From Candidatus Hydrogenedentota bacterium (lineage in GTDB: Bacteria > Hydrogenedentota > Hydrogenedentia > Hydrogenedentales > SLHB01): a DNA stretch of 64,000 nucleotides. The position numbers were made by a program, and so were the translations under genes. Position 1 is the stretch's first letter. Each line of letters starts with the position of its first letter. The notes beneath the pieces were generated by a model. That model saw only the letters and a program-made list of their open reading frames with translations. It was not told the DNA's origin and did no database searches. Below, in pieces: positions 50,437-58,715 of this stretch. The stretch lies in assembly GCA_013359265.1 (NCBI GenBank), contig JABWCD010000004.1:299382-363381 (forward strand), read 5' to 3'.

Positions 50437-52832
50437 CAGCGGAGCGTCGCGTTGAATTCTTTCTCGAGCGCCTTGAGAATGCTCTCCCATGCCTTTTGCG
50501 TGTCCTTATCGGTCAGGGTCTTTTCGTTTGACTGAAAGACGAGACGCAGCGCGACGCTTTTCTTGCCCGGCTGGATGGACTTTCCGGTGAAAATGTCAAA
50601 GATTTCAATTTGGGCCAGCAGTTTACCGCCGGAGTTTCTTGCCACGCGCAAAATGTCGCGGCCGGGTATGGCAGAATCCAGCACGACGGCAATGTCGCGT
50701 CGCGACGGCGGGAAGGCCGACGGGGCCTCGAAAACACGTGGTTCTGGTCGTGTCTCGAGCACGTATTCCAAATCGATTTCCGCCAGGAATACATCTTGTC
50801 CAATGTCAAGTTCATTCAGTATGGACTTGTTAATTTTGCCATACCATGCAATGACAGAATTTCCGACGTTAGCCACGCCGGAGTAACCGCTTTCAAAAGC
50901 TGGCTGTGGTTTAGTATCCCAGTCTACGGTCGCCCCCATATCGTCAAAAATGGATTCTAGAATACCCTTCAGGTCGAAGATGTCAACTTGGCTTTCATCC
51001 GATCCCCAGAATGACTCCTCGCGCGCACCGGAAAGAACGATTCCCAGTCGCGCACGCTCCTGCGGAAGTTGCTGCCCGGGATTCGCGAGATAGACATGGC
51101 CGAGTTCGAAGGCCCGGATTCGGTCGGTCCCGCGACGAACATTAAGCGAGGCGACGTTCAACAAGCTAGGTATCAGGCTGACGCGCAGGGTGCTCGACGT
51201 TTCGCTGAGGGGGTTTTGAAGTCGGACGATTTGTCCCCTCTCAGAGTCGAGCCCGGCGGCACGGATTTCCTGCTCAGAGCTGAACGTCAGGCTCAAGAGT
51301 TCGGTGAGGCCCATCGCCACCAAGCGCCTGCGGAGTGCGCGAGTAGCCACCTCTTTGGGCGCAAAAACCGTATCGGACTTGCGCACACGCGGGACGGTGG
51401 CGGGAATGTTCTCGTATCCGTAAAGCCTCGCGATCTCCTCGATTAGGTCCACCTCCCGAGTCACGTCATGCCGCCAGGTTGGGACGTTAAACGCCGCGCT
51501 CTCGCCGTTTGATTCGGCCAGCGCAAAATGTAGGCGCTTCAAAATCGAGCACTGATTTGCGCCGTCCAAGTTGGTTCCTAAAAGCGCATTCGTGCGCGAG
51601 AATCGTACAGATACGGTCCGGCTCGCGATTGGGTTGGGGTATGCGTCGAGGGTTCCACGTGCAACGCTTCCCGAGCAGATTTCGCTGAGAAGCCCTGCCG
51701 CGCGATCCGCGGCGTAGGCGGCCATGTCGAGGTCGGCGCCGCGCTGGAAGCGTTGCGACGCTTCCGTGTTCATCGCGAGCGCCTTTGCGGTTCTGCGGAT
51801 GCTCGATGGCTCGAACCAGGCGCTTTCCAGGAGAATTCGCTGCGTGCTCTCCCCCACTTCGCTATCCATTCCGCCCATGACACCGGCGATCGCAACCGGT
51901 GAATTCGCATCCGCAATCACGAGCATGTCGTCGCGAAGCGTACGGACTTCGCCGTCGATCGTCCTGATGTTTTCGCCCGCGCGTGCCCGCCGCACGACGA
52001 TCCGGTGTTCCGCCAGCTTGTCGTAATCAAATGCGTGCAGTGGATGGCCCGTTTCGAGGAGGACATAGTTGGTAATGTCGACGACCGGATTTACCAAGCG
52101 CTGGCCGGCGTGCGTCAGGCGCTGGGCCATCCAAAGGGGTGTCTGCCTCGGCTTCACGTCAGTGATGACACGACCGATATACCGCCGGCAGAGTTCAGGT
52201 TCGTCTACTGTGACGGAGCTTAGCGTCGCGACGTCTGGATCGGACTCGGCAACCGACGTATCCGGCAGACGCAACGGACGGTCGAAGTACGCGGCCAACT
52301 CGCGCGCCACGCCTATCATCCCGGCCCAGTCGCCCCTGTTCGGCGTGACTTCGATCTCGAAGATTGCATCGTCAAGACCCAGTAGCGCGACTGCGTCTGC
52401 GCCGATGGGCATGTCTTGGGAGAGGATGAGCAGGCCGTCGTGGTCCTTCCCTAGTCCCAATTCCCGCGCCGAACACATCATGCCCTGAGACTCGACCCCG
52501 CGCATCTTCCTGCGGCCAATCTCAAACGCGCCGGGAAGCGTCGCGCCGACAACCGCAGTCGGCACGAGATCGCCGGCTTTCATGTTCTTCGCGCCGCAAA
52601 CAATTTGGAGCGGCGCTCCTTGACCAACGTCCGTTTGGCAGACGACCAATTTATCGGCGTCGGGATGCGGTCTTATATCGAGAATCTTGCCGACGTACAC
52701 CTTTGAGATCTCGGCGCCGGGACGTTCGACGGACTCGATTTCGAGGCCGAGCATCGTGAGGCGATGTGCAAGATCGTCGACACCGAGATCAATGTCAACA
52801 AACTCTTTCAGCCAATTCAGTGAAACTTTCAT
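50436..52832 (-). CDS. pheT: Phenylalanyl-tRNA synthetase beta subunit
   Basis: This is a 798-residue beta chain of the (alpha-beta)2 enzyme. The order is an N-terminal tRNA-binding EMAP-like domain (about 40-150; KLVVCQTDVGQG), B3/B4 editing domain (about 210-385), B5 (about 405-475), a catalytic-like core, and the C-terminal FDX-ACB anticodon domain (about 705-798; PSAFPPSRRDIAVVLD). Length is normal. It lies 3 bases after pheS. Confidence 0.96.
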   Translation of the reverse strand: MKVSLNWLKEFVDIDLGVDDLAHRLTMLGLEIESVERPGAEISKVYVGKILDIRPHPDADKLVVCQTDVGQGAPLQIVCGAKNMKAGDLVPTAVVGATLPGAFEIGRRKMRGVESQGMMCSARELGLGKDHDGLLILSQDMPIGADAVALLGLDDAIFEIEVTPNRGDWAGMIGVARELAAYFDRPLRLPDTSVAESDPDVATLSSVTVDEPELCRRYIGRVITDVKPRQTPLWMAQRLTHAGQRLVNPVVDITNYVLLETGHPLHAFDYDKLAEHRIVVRRARAGENIRTIDGEVRTLRDDMLVIADANSPVAIAGVMGGMDSEVGESTQRILLESAWFEPSSIRRTAKALAMNTEASQRFQRGADLDMAAYAADRAAGLLSEICSGSVARGTLDAYPNPIASRTVSVRFSRTNALLGTNLDGANQCSILKRLHFALAESNGESAAFNVPTWRHDVTREVDLIEEIARLYGYENIPATVPRVRKSDTVFAPKEVATRALRRRLVAMGLTELLSLTFSSEQEIRAAGLDSERGQIVRLQNPLSETSSTLRVSLIPSLLNVASLNVRRGTDRIRAFELGHVYLANPGQQLPQERARLGIVLSGAREESFWGSDESQVDIFDLKGILESIFDDMGATVDWDTKPQPAFESGYSGVANVGNSVIAWYGKINKSILNELDIGQDVFLAEIDLEYVLETRPEPRVFEAPSAFPPSRRDIAVVLDSAIPGRDILRVARNSGGKLLAQIEIFDIFTGKSIQPGKKSVALRLVFQSNEKTLTDKDTQKAWESILKALEKEFNATLR

Positions 52833-52835
52833 TAC

Positions 52836-53840
52836 CTAGAACTGCTCCAAGAAGCGCAAATCACCCTCGTAGAAGTGGTGGATACTGTTGATTTGGTGCC
52901 TCGCCATCGCAATTCGCTCGACACCCATCCCGAACGCGAACCCGGTGTACCGCTCGTAGTCGTACCCCGCATACTCGAAAACGCGGGGGTGGACCATGCC
53001 GCATCCCCCGATTTCCAGCAAGCGCTCTTGCGTTTGGCCGCCACGGGTTGACGTCCATTTCACGTGAATCTCCGCGGACGGTTCGGTGAACGGGAAGAAA
53101 TGCGGATTGAACCGTACTTGCACGCTTCCTCCCAAAAGGCGCTTCAGGAAGTGCATCAGCGTCCCTTTGAGGTCCGCGAAGCTGACCCCTTCGTCGACCA
53201 ACAGACCCTCGACCTGATAGAACATGGGACTGTGGGTCGAGTCTGCGTCCACGCGATAAACGCGTCCCGGCGCGACGATGGCGACGGGCGGCTGGGTCCG
53301 CTCCATCACGCGCATTTGGACCGGTGATGTGTGCGTGCGCAGGACTACGCCGGGGGCGACGAAGAAGGTGTCATGGGAATCCCGAGCGGGATGGTCGTCG
53401 GGGGTATTGAGGCTGTCAAAATTGTAGTATTCGGTTTCGACCTCGGGACCTGTGGCGACCTGAAAACCAAGCTCCGAAAGGATTTCGATAATCTCGTCTG
53501 TTACTTGCGACACGAGGTGCATGTGCCCGCGGGCCGGCCGCCGTCCGGGAAGCGAGAGGTCCGGCAGGTCCGACCGATCTTTCGCGCCTGCTTCTGCTTC
53601 GGCAAGCGCCTTTGCCCGGTCATCCAACGCGGCGGTCAAGAGATTCTTGAGTTCGTTTGCCGCCTTGCCGAGCGCGGGCCGCTGGTCCGCTGGTGCATCG
53701 CTGACCCCGCGCAATAGGCCCGTCAGGGCGCCTTTTCGCCCGAGGTACTTGACACGCAGTTCCTCCGCGTCACGGCTGGAAGCCGCGGCCGCGATCTCCG
53801 CCAGTGCCCCGTCACGAATTTGGTCAATCGAATCGAGCAT
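52836..53840 (-). CDS. pheS: Phenylalanyl-tRNA synthetase alpha subunit
   Basis: This is a 334-residue catalytic alpha chain. It has class II motif 2 (FYQVEGLLVDEGVSF), the FFPFTEPSAEI motif and motif 3 (GFAFGMGVERIAM), and an N-terminal coiled coil that binds the tRNA. The ATG at 53840 is chosen over a GTG at 53855 because the latter sits too close to the AAAGGGTGA site. With pheT it forms the full enzyme. Confidence 0.96.
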   Translation of the reverse strand: MLDSIDQIRDGALAEIAAAASSRDAEELRVKYLGRKGALTGLLRGVSDAPADQRPALGKAANELKNLLTAALDDRAKALAEAEAGAKDRSDLPDLSLPGRRPARGHMHLVSQVTDEIIEILSELGFQVATGPEVETEYYNFDSLNTPDDHPARDSHDTFFVAPGVVLRTHTSPVQMRVMERTQPPVAIVAPGRVYRVDADSTHSPMFYQVEGLLVDEGVSFADLKGTLMHFLKRLLGGSVQVRFNPHFFPFTEPSAEIHVKWTSTRGGQTQERLLEIGGCGMVHPRVFEYAGYDYERYTGFAFGMGVERIAMARHQINSIHHFYEGDLRFLEQF

Positions 53841-53912
53841 TGATTTTCCAGTCACCCTTTCAACATGTGTCCGTGGGGGAATTCCGCACCACAGTGCGCG
53901 ATGCGTGTGCGA

Positions 53913-54587
53913 TCATTCAAATAGGGCGGTCCCGATGCGCACTTCAGTAGACCCTTCCTCGATGGCGACCTCGAAATCGTTCGACATTCCCATCGAGACC
54001 CGGCGGAGCCCTAATCGGTTGGCAAGCGCACACAAGCCGGCAAACACGGGCCGTGTACGTTCCACGTCGTCGTGTAACGGCGCCATCGTCATCAACCCTT
54101 CCACCTTGAGCGAGTCGAACGTGCGGACTTGATCCAGAGCGGACGACAGTTCCGCGGGGGTGAAACCGTGCTTCGACTCCTCGCCGGATACATTCACTTC
54201 CAGGAGTACCGGCAGGACGATTCGCCTCTCCGCCGCGCGCACGGCCAGTTCCGCGGCGAGTTCGACGCGGTCTACCGCATCCACAAAATCGAAAATCCGC
54301 ACGACGTCCTTGGCTTTTCGTCGCTGGACAGTACCGATCATGTGCCAGGACACGCCGGGGCCACAGCCGTCGATCTTCGTTTCAGCCGGTTTGACGCGGT
54401 TCTCGCCAAAGTGTGTTACGCCCAGCCTACGGAGTTCGCCGATTTCGCTCAAGCCGACACTTTTCGTTACGGCGACAAGGGTCGGCGGCTCGCCTGATCT
54501 GCCCGCACGTGCCATCGCATTCGTAATGCGATCCTGAATTCGGCGCAGGTTGTCGGCAATGGATCCGCGCACCCCGTTTCCCCACAT
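53913..54587 (-). CDS. YggS-family PLP homeostasis protein
   Basis: This is a 224-residue alanine-racemase-fold protein. The PLP lysine lies in LVAVTKSVG; HFGENRV and the C-terminal SMGMSNDFEVAI complete the family signature. Members bind PLP and balance free PLP but have no known reaction. It lies 72 bases upstream of pheS in the same direction and 50 bases downstream of the TPR-like gene. Confidence 0.92.
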   Translation of the reverse strand: MWGNGVRGSIADNLRRIQDRITNAMARAGRSGEPPTLVAVTKSVGLSEIGELRRLGVTHFGENRVKPAETKIDGCGPGVSWHMIGTVQRRKAKDVVRIFDFVDAVDRVELAAELAVRAAERRIVLPVLLEVNVSGEESKHGFTPAELSSALDQVRTFDSLKVEGLMTMAPLHDDVERTRPVFAGLCALANRLGLRRVSMGMSNDFEVAIEEGSTEVRIGTALFE

Positions 54588-54637
54588 GTTTCAATGTACG
54601 AAGTGAGCGAATATCGTAAAGTCAGGTGGGTGTTGAA

Positions 54638-56524
54638 TCAAGAGGCCGGGGCGAGCGACGCAGTCCGGCCGGCGTACAACTTTGACGGCATTGCAGGCTC
54701 CTTGGAACGGTACTCGTACCACGCATTCCCGGCCTGGAGAATAATGTTTCCATCAAGCTCATCCACTACCCGTGCGATTTCCGGATGCTCGAACTTCAGT
54801 TGCAACATCGCATCGCTGTCCTGTTCGACGGGCGTCAGCGGTTCGTCCTTGTAATCGACGCACATCCACGCCCCGTCGAAGAACCGGTACTGTCTTCCCG
54901 CGATGGACTTCGGAAGATGCCGCGTGTATTCGGCCTCCAACGCTTGCCGCTCGATGAACTTCGTGTCCGTAAGGAACAGCGGCAAGTTGCCCTCGACTTT
55001 GTATTTGATCAGAAGGTCCGTCGCGGTATCCCAAAACTCGTTACTCCTGAAGCGCGCAATATCCAGGCACTGTATGGCCTCGTCGTAGCGGCCTTGGCTG
55101 CGAAGTTCCGCCGCCTCGATGCGCAGGCTGCGCGCCTGCGCGTACGTGTCTCTATCGATGTCTTTGTTGTTCGGATCATCGAGGCTTTTCCAGAAGCTCT
55201 TGCACTTTACGTAAAGTTCCGCTTCCCTGGCTCTGGCTTCCGCCGCCTTTGCGCTCCACTCCGATTCCGCCTGCCCGTTTCCGGCGTCGCGCGCGCGCTT
55301 TGCAAGCTCTTCGGCGGCCTTGGCCTGCTCGCCGGCATAGTCCGCGTCACGACCGAGAATCTCGCCGGTCATGAGGTTGATGAAGCGTTTCGCGACCTGA
55401 TTGTCCGGCCATTTCGAGAGGTAATCCTCCCACCCGGTTTTCGACGCTTCGTACCGTTCGTCGACGCCCATAAGCCGGTACAAACACCGGCGCACCCATC
55501 GATCGTGATCGAGTCGAATGGCCTCCGACAGATACTTGATCGCATCGACATGATTGTCGAGCTTTAGGTCGTAGATCGAGAACCCAAGATCGAAGTAAAG
55601 CTTATAGTTTCGAGGATTCTTTCGAATTCCGTCCTTGAGAAAGTCGACGCCGTAGAAGTAGAACCGTTCCTTGTCGCCGACCCAGTACTCGTGGACGTCG
55701 TCATAGGTTCTGATTTCCCATGGCGTGTCCTCCAGCGGAGCGGACGCGTTATACGCCATGTGCCACGCGCCCAGGAGATACGCGTCGATGAATTCGGGAT
55801 CGAGCGTCACGCACGTCTTCATCAGCGGAAGCATGCGGTGCATCTGCCCCTTGTGCCACCACCGGTCGACTTCGAGCCAAACCAGGTTGGCGGCCATTTT
55901 GCGGAAACCGAAGAACAAATTCGCGAGGCTAATCTGGGTGCCGCGTTCTTGATACATGCCGGCAATGCCGAGCTGGGTGCCGAATGCGGCGACTCGACCG
56001 TCCCGGTTGGCGTTCCACAATTCTTTGCGGAGGTCTGCGGCTTCAGGGCTTCGCGCGAAGGCCCACAACTGCGCGTCCCGCTGCCGTTGCTCCTCGGTAT
56101 AGATTTCCCGCGCTCCGGACCCGCCGGGTCTTGCATCTTCGTCGTCGCCTTCGGATGTCTCCGATTCGGTGGCTTCGGTGTCCTCTTCCACGTGGGGCGC
56201 CGCCGTGTACCGCACGACTTTTGCAAAGGGCTGGCGCGTGGCCTTGTCGTAGTCGTTCTCGCCAACCGGAACGTCCGGCAGCCGGCTTTCCGTCAGTTCA
56301 ACGAGTTTCTTGAACAGTTCTTCGTCCGCATATTTTGACGGGTCTTCGCCGGGAGGCGGCTTGCCCGGATCGCCAAACAGGCGCATCTGGGTTGAGGCAC
56401 TCACCATCCAACGGTAAAGGCGTTCGCACTCCTGGAGATGATCCAAACGCTGCCCTTGGATGGAACCAAGAACAAGCGCCAGCAGCGCCAGGACGGGTAC
56501 GCCGATGCTTGGAAACTTCTTCAC
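54638..56524 (-). CDS. Large TPR-like protein linked to an ABC-2 transporter
   Basis: This is about 628 residues. A signal-anchor helix at residues 5-20 (IGVPVLALLALVLGSI) is followed by an acidic linker (about 85-115) and a helical part with TPR-like pairs (DAIKYLSEAIRLDHDRWVRR and DEAIQCLDIARFRSNEFWD), so most of it should be extracytoplasmic. Aromatic residues are frequent (LFFGFRKMAANLVWLEVDRWW). No catalytic motif is recognised. The start is the GTG with AAGGAG about 11 bases upstream, directly after the permease gene, so it is probably an accessory of that transporter. Confidence 0.7.
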   Translation of the reverse strand: MKKFPSIGVPVLALLALVLGSIQGQRLDHLQECERLYRWMVSASTQMRLFGDPGKPPPGEDPSKYADEELFKKLVELTESRLPDVPVGENDYDKATRQPFAKVVRYTAAPHVEEDTEATESETSEGDDEDARPGGSGAREIYTEEQRQRDAQLWAFARSPEAADLRKELWNANRDGRVAAFGTQLGIAGMYQERGTQISLANLFFGFRKMAANLVWLEVDRWWHKGQMHRMLPLMKTCVTLDPEFIDAYLLGAWHMAYNASAPLEDTPWEIRTYDDVHEYWVGDKERFYFYGVDFLKDGIRKNPRNYKLYFDLGFSIYDLKLDNHVDAIKYLSEAIRLDHDRWVRRCLYRLMGVDERYEASKTGWEDYLSKWPDNQVAKRFINLMTGEILGRDADYAGEQAKAAEELAKRARDAGNGQAESEWSAKAAEARAREAELYVKCKSFWKSLDDPNNKDIDRDTYAQARSLRIEAAELRSQGRYDEAIQCLDIARFRSNEFWDTATDLLIKYKVEGNLPLFLTDTKFIERQALEAEYTRHLPKSIAGRQYRFFDGAWMCVDYKDEPLTPVEQDSDAMLQLKFEHPEIARVVDELDGNIILQAGNAWYEYRSKEPAMPSKLYAGRTASLAPAS

Positions 56525-56529
56525 GAAAC

Positions 56530-57357
56530 CTACAGCTCCTTGCGGCGGAATATCCAGTAGGACATCAAATAGCCGGCCAACCCGTACACGAAACCGTAGA
56601 CGATCAACTGCGAAAAGATGGTGTCCTTGGGAGCATCGTTGGACGCGAGGTACAGGATTTGGTCCTTGAGGTCGAAGAGTTGAAGATTCGGCAAGACGTA
56701 GTACAGACCACTTGCGGTATTTCCGATCAGGGAATCGAGCATGCTTTCGGTCTGGCCGGAACGGTCGGCAACGTCCTTCAGGTATTCCGTCAAGTTGCCG
56801 GTGATGTAGATGAAGAGGCCGCCAATCGTCGGCAGTACGGCCGAATTCGCCGTACACGAAATGGCAAATGTGAAGGCGGAAACGATAAGGAACTGAAAGT
56901 ACGTCAACAGAATCGAATAGAGCAGCAGGGTCGGCAGCACGTTCTCTTTCAAGTACAGCGCAAAGAAGAACAGCCCGCCCATCAAGGCCAGATTGATCAA
57001 AATGATTATCTGCACGCCGAGGAATTTTCCGAGCAAATACTGGAACCGGCGCACGGGTTTCGAGAGCACGGTGTAAACCACTTTGTTGTCCACTTCGGTC
57101 GGCACGACGGACGCGGACACGAAGATCGTTATGAGCATCCCGAAAATCGAGATGGTCGTAACGCAGATGTCTTTAATGAGCTTAATGTCCAGTTCGGACT
57201 GACTGCCCTCCGCGGTGGTCGTTGTGAGGAAGGCCGTGAAAAATTGGGACCCGAAGATGACGAGGATGCTCAGGATCAGGAAGCCGATCAGGGTCTTCTT
57301 CCGCATACCTTCGCGCCACGTGTACAACGCGATACTGGAGACGCCGCCGAAACCCAT
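56530..57357 (-). CDS. ABC-2-type transporter permease
   Basis: This is a 275-residue membrane subunit with six predicted helices and an extended loop after the first (about 40-60). VLSKPVRRFQYLLGKFLG is the conserved cytoplasmic coupling segment of ABC-2 exporters (Nos/Gld-like). It lies 2 bases after its ATPase. The exported substrate is unknown. Confidence 0.88.
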   Translation of the reverse strand: MGFGGVSSIALYTWREGMRKKTLIGFLILSILVIFGSQFFTAFLTTTTAEGSQSELDIKLIKDICVTTISIFGMLITIFVSASVVPTEVDNKVVYTVLSKPVRRFQYLLGKFLGVQIIILINLALMGGLFFFALYLKENVLPTLLLYSILLTYFQFLIVSAFTFAISCTANSAVLPTIGGLFIYITGNLTEYLKDVADRSGQTESMLDSLIGNTASGLYYVLPNLQLFDLKDQILYLASNDAPKDTIFSQLIVYGFVYGLAGYLMSYWIFRRKEL

Positions 57358-57359
57358 GA

Positions 57360-58310
57360 CTACTTCTTCCCTTCCTTTTTCGCCTTTGCGTCGCCAACCA
57401 CGCGAACAAAGAGTTCCTCGAGCGTTTCGCGGCGCGGCGCAACGCTCGCGATGGAAACACTCTCGGCCTTGAGCAAGTCGAGCGCGTCGTACAAGGACAT
57501 TGCCGGTGGCACGCGCATCCGCGCGCGGCTATCGACGACATCTTCCGCGGCGAGGCCGCGTTCGGCCAGCTTCTTGATCGCGGCCTCCGTAATGCCGGTG
57601 ACATCGATGGTCATGTCGCGGTCGGTCAGCAGATCGTTAATCGTGCCCATCGTTTGCAGCACGCCCTCATATAGGATTCCGACGCGGTCGCTAATCAATT
57701 CGACTTCGAGAAGCTCGTGGCTCGAGATCAGCAGCGATTTCCCCTGCGCGCGCAATTGGACAAGCAGATCGCGCATTTCCTTGCGGGCAACGGGATCGAG
57801 GCCCGTGGTCGGTTCGTCGAGGATCAAGACCTGCGGATCGCTCAACAGCGCCTGTGCCAATCCGATTCTCTGGCGCATGCCCTTCGAATAACCGCGCAAC
57901 AGGCGCTTGCGCGCGCGCGTCATTCCCACCGTTTCGAGCGTCTCGTCCACGCGGCGATTGAGATCCTTGCCGCTCAGGCCGTACAAACTCCCATAGAACC
58001 GGAGGATTTCTTCGCCGCGCAGGAAATCGGGATAGTACGCGCCTTCGGGAAGGTACCCGATCTTGCGCTTGATATCGGGGTTGTCGATGTCGTCGCTTCC
58101 CATGATCTTGATCGTTCCCGACGTCGGGAAGATCAAGCTGAGCAACATCTTGATCGTCGTCGTCTTTCCAGAGCCGTTTGGGCCGAGGTACCCAAAAATC
58201 TCGCGTTCGTGAACGGCAATGGTAAGGTCGTTGAGGGCGTGGACGTCTTGTCCCCGCACTGCGCCTTCATACACTTTTGTCAGGTGGTTCGTCTCAATAA
58301 CGGCAGACAC
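57360..58310 (-). CDS. ABC transporter ATP-binding protein (ABC-2/Ccm-Nat type)
   Basis: This is a 316-residue ATPase. Walker A is GPNGSGKTTTIKM, the signature is YSKGMRQRIGLAQAL, Walker B is QVLILDEPTTGLDP, and the switch His is in SSHELLEVE. The extra C-terminal region of about 90 residues is usual for ABC-2 ATPases. It heads a three-gene unit with the permease and the TPR-like protein. Confidence 0.92.
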   Translation of the reverse strand: MSAVIETNHLTKVYEGAVRGQDVHALNDLTIAVHEREIFGYLGPNGSGKTTTIKMLLSLIFPTSGTIKIMGSDDIDNPDIKRKIGYLPEGAYYPDFLRGEEILRFYGSLYGLSGKDLNRRVDETLETVGMTRARKRLLRGYSKGMRQRIGLAQALLSDPQVLILDEPTTGLDPVARKEMRDLLVQLRAQGKSLLISSHELLEVELISDRVGILYEGVLQTMGTINDLLTDRDMTIDVTGITEAAIKKLAERGLAAEDVVDSRARMRVPPAMSLYDALDLLKAESVSIASVAPRRETLEELFVRVVGDAKAKKEGKK

Positions 58311-58407
58311 AGTACTTCCTCGGCGTTCGAGTTAATCAAGCCCAGTGGCATGGCCAGGAGTGAAAATCGGTCACTGCAGCAGGCGCACTACACCATTCGA
58401 GACGCGA

Positions 58408-58436
58408 AGGATAGCAAAGGTGCGGAAACTTGTCAA
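58408..58436 (-). promoter_or_regulatory. Promoter of the ABC-2 transporter unit
   Basis: Minus-strand TTGACA and TATCCT are 17 bases apart, about 100 bases before the ATPase start. Confidence 0.6.
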
Positions 58437-58499
58437 TGAAACCCCGGCCATAAACTCAACGGGGCGCTCGGCGCCGCCGCATCCCCCTCCGTCCAACGG

Positions 58500-58529
58500 T
58501 TGAAGAACCCGCGAGGAGGGCGCTATACT
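58500..58529 (+). promoter_or_regulatory. Promoter of ppdK
   Basis: TTGAAG and TATACT boxes are 18 bases apart. The transcript has a leader of about 180 nt before the ppdK start. Confidence 0.55.
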
Positions 58530-58647
58530 ATGCTGATTTTTCTGGGCGCGGGGTCCAGCCAGAAATGCGTTCGGGGGCCACGCCGTCCACCGCGACTCGG
58601 CGGTTGGGAACAGCGGCCGGGTGGCCGTACGGGTAGTTTTTCACCAT

Positions 58648-58679
58648 CGTTCGCGCGCGCCCATTGCGCGCGCGAAACG
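58648..58679 (+). promoter_or_regulatory. GC-rich hairpin in the ppdK leader
   Basis: CGTTCGCGCGCGC and GCGCGCGCGAAACG form a long stem around a short loop, about 15 bases before the ribosome site GGGAGGAG. It may protect the mRNA or tune ribosome access. Confidence 0.45.
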
Positions 58680-58715
58680 TCCTTACGCGTTATATATGGG
58701 AGGAGACTTCTAGTT

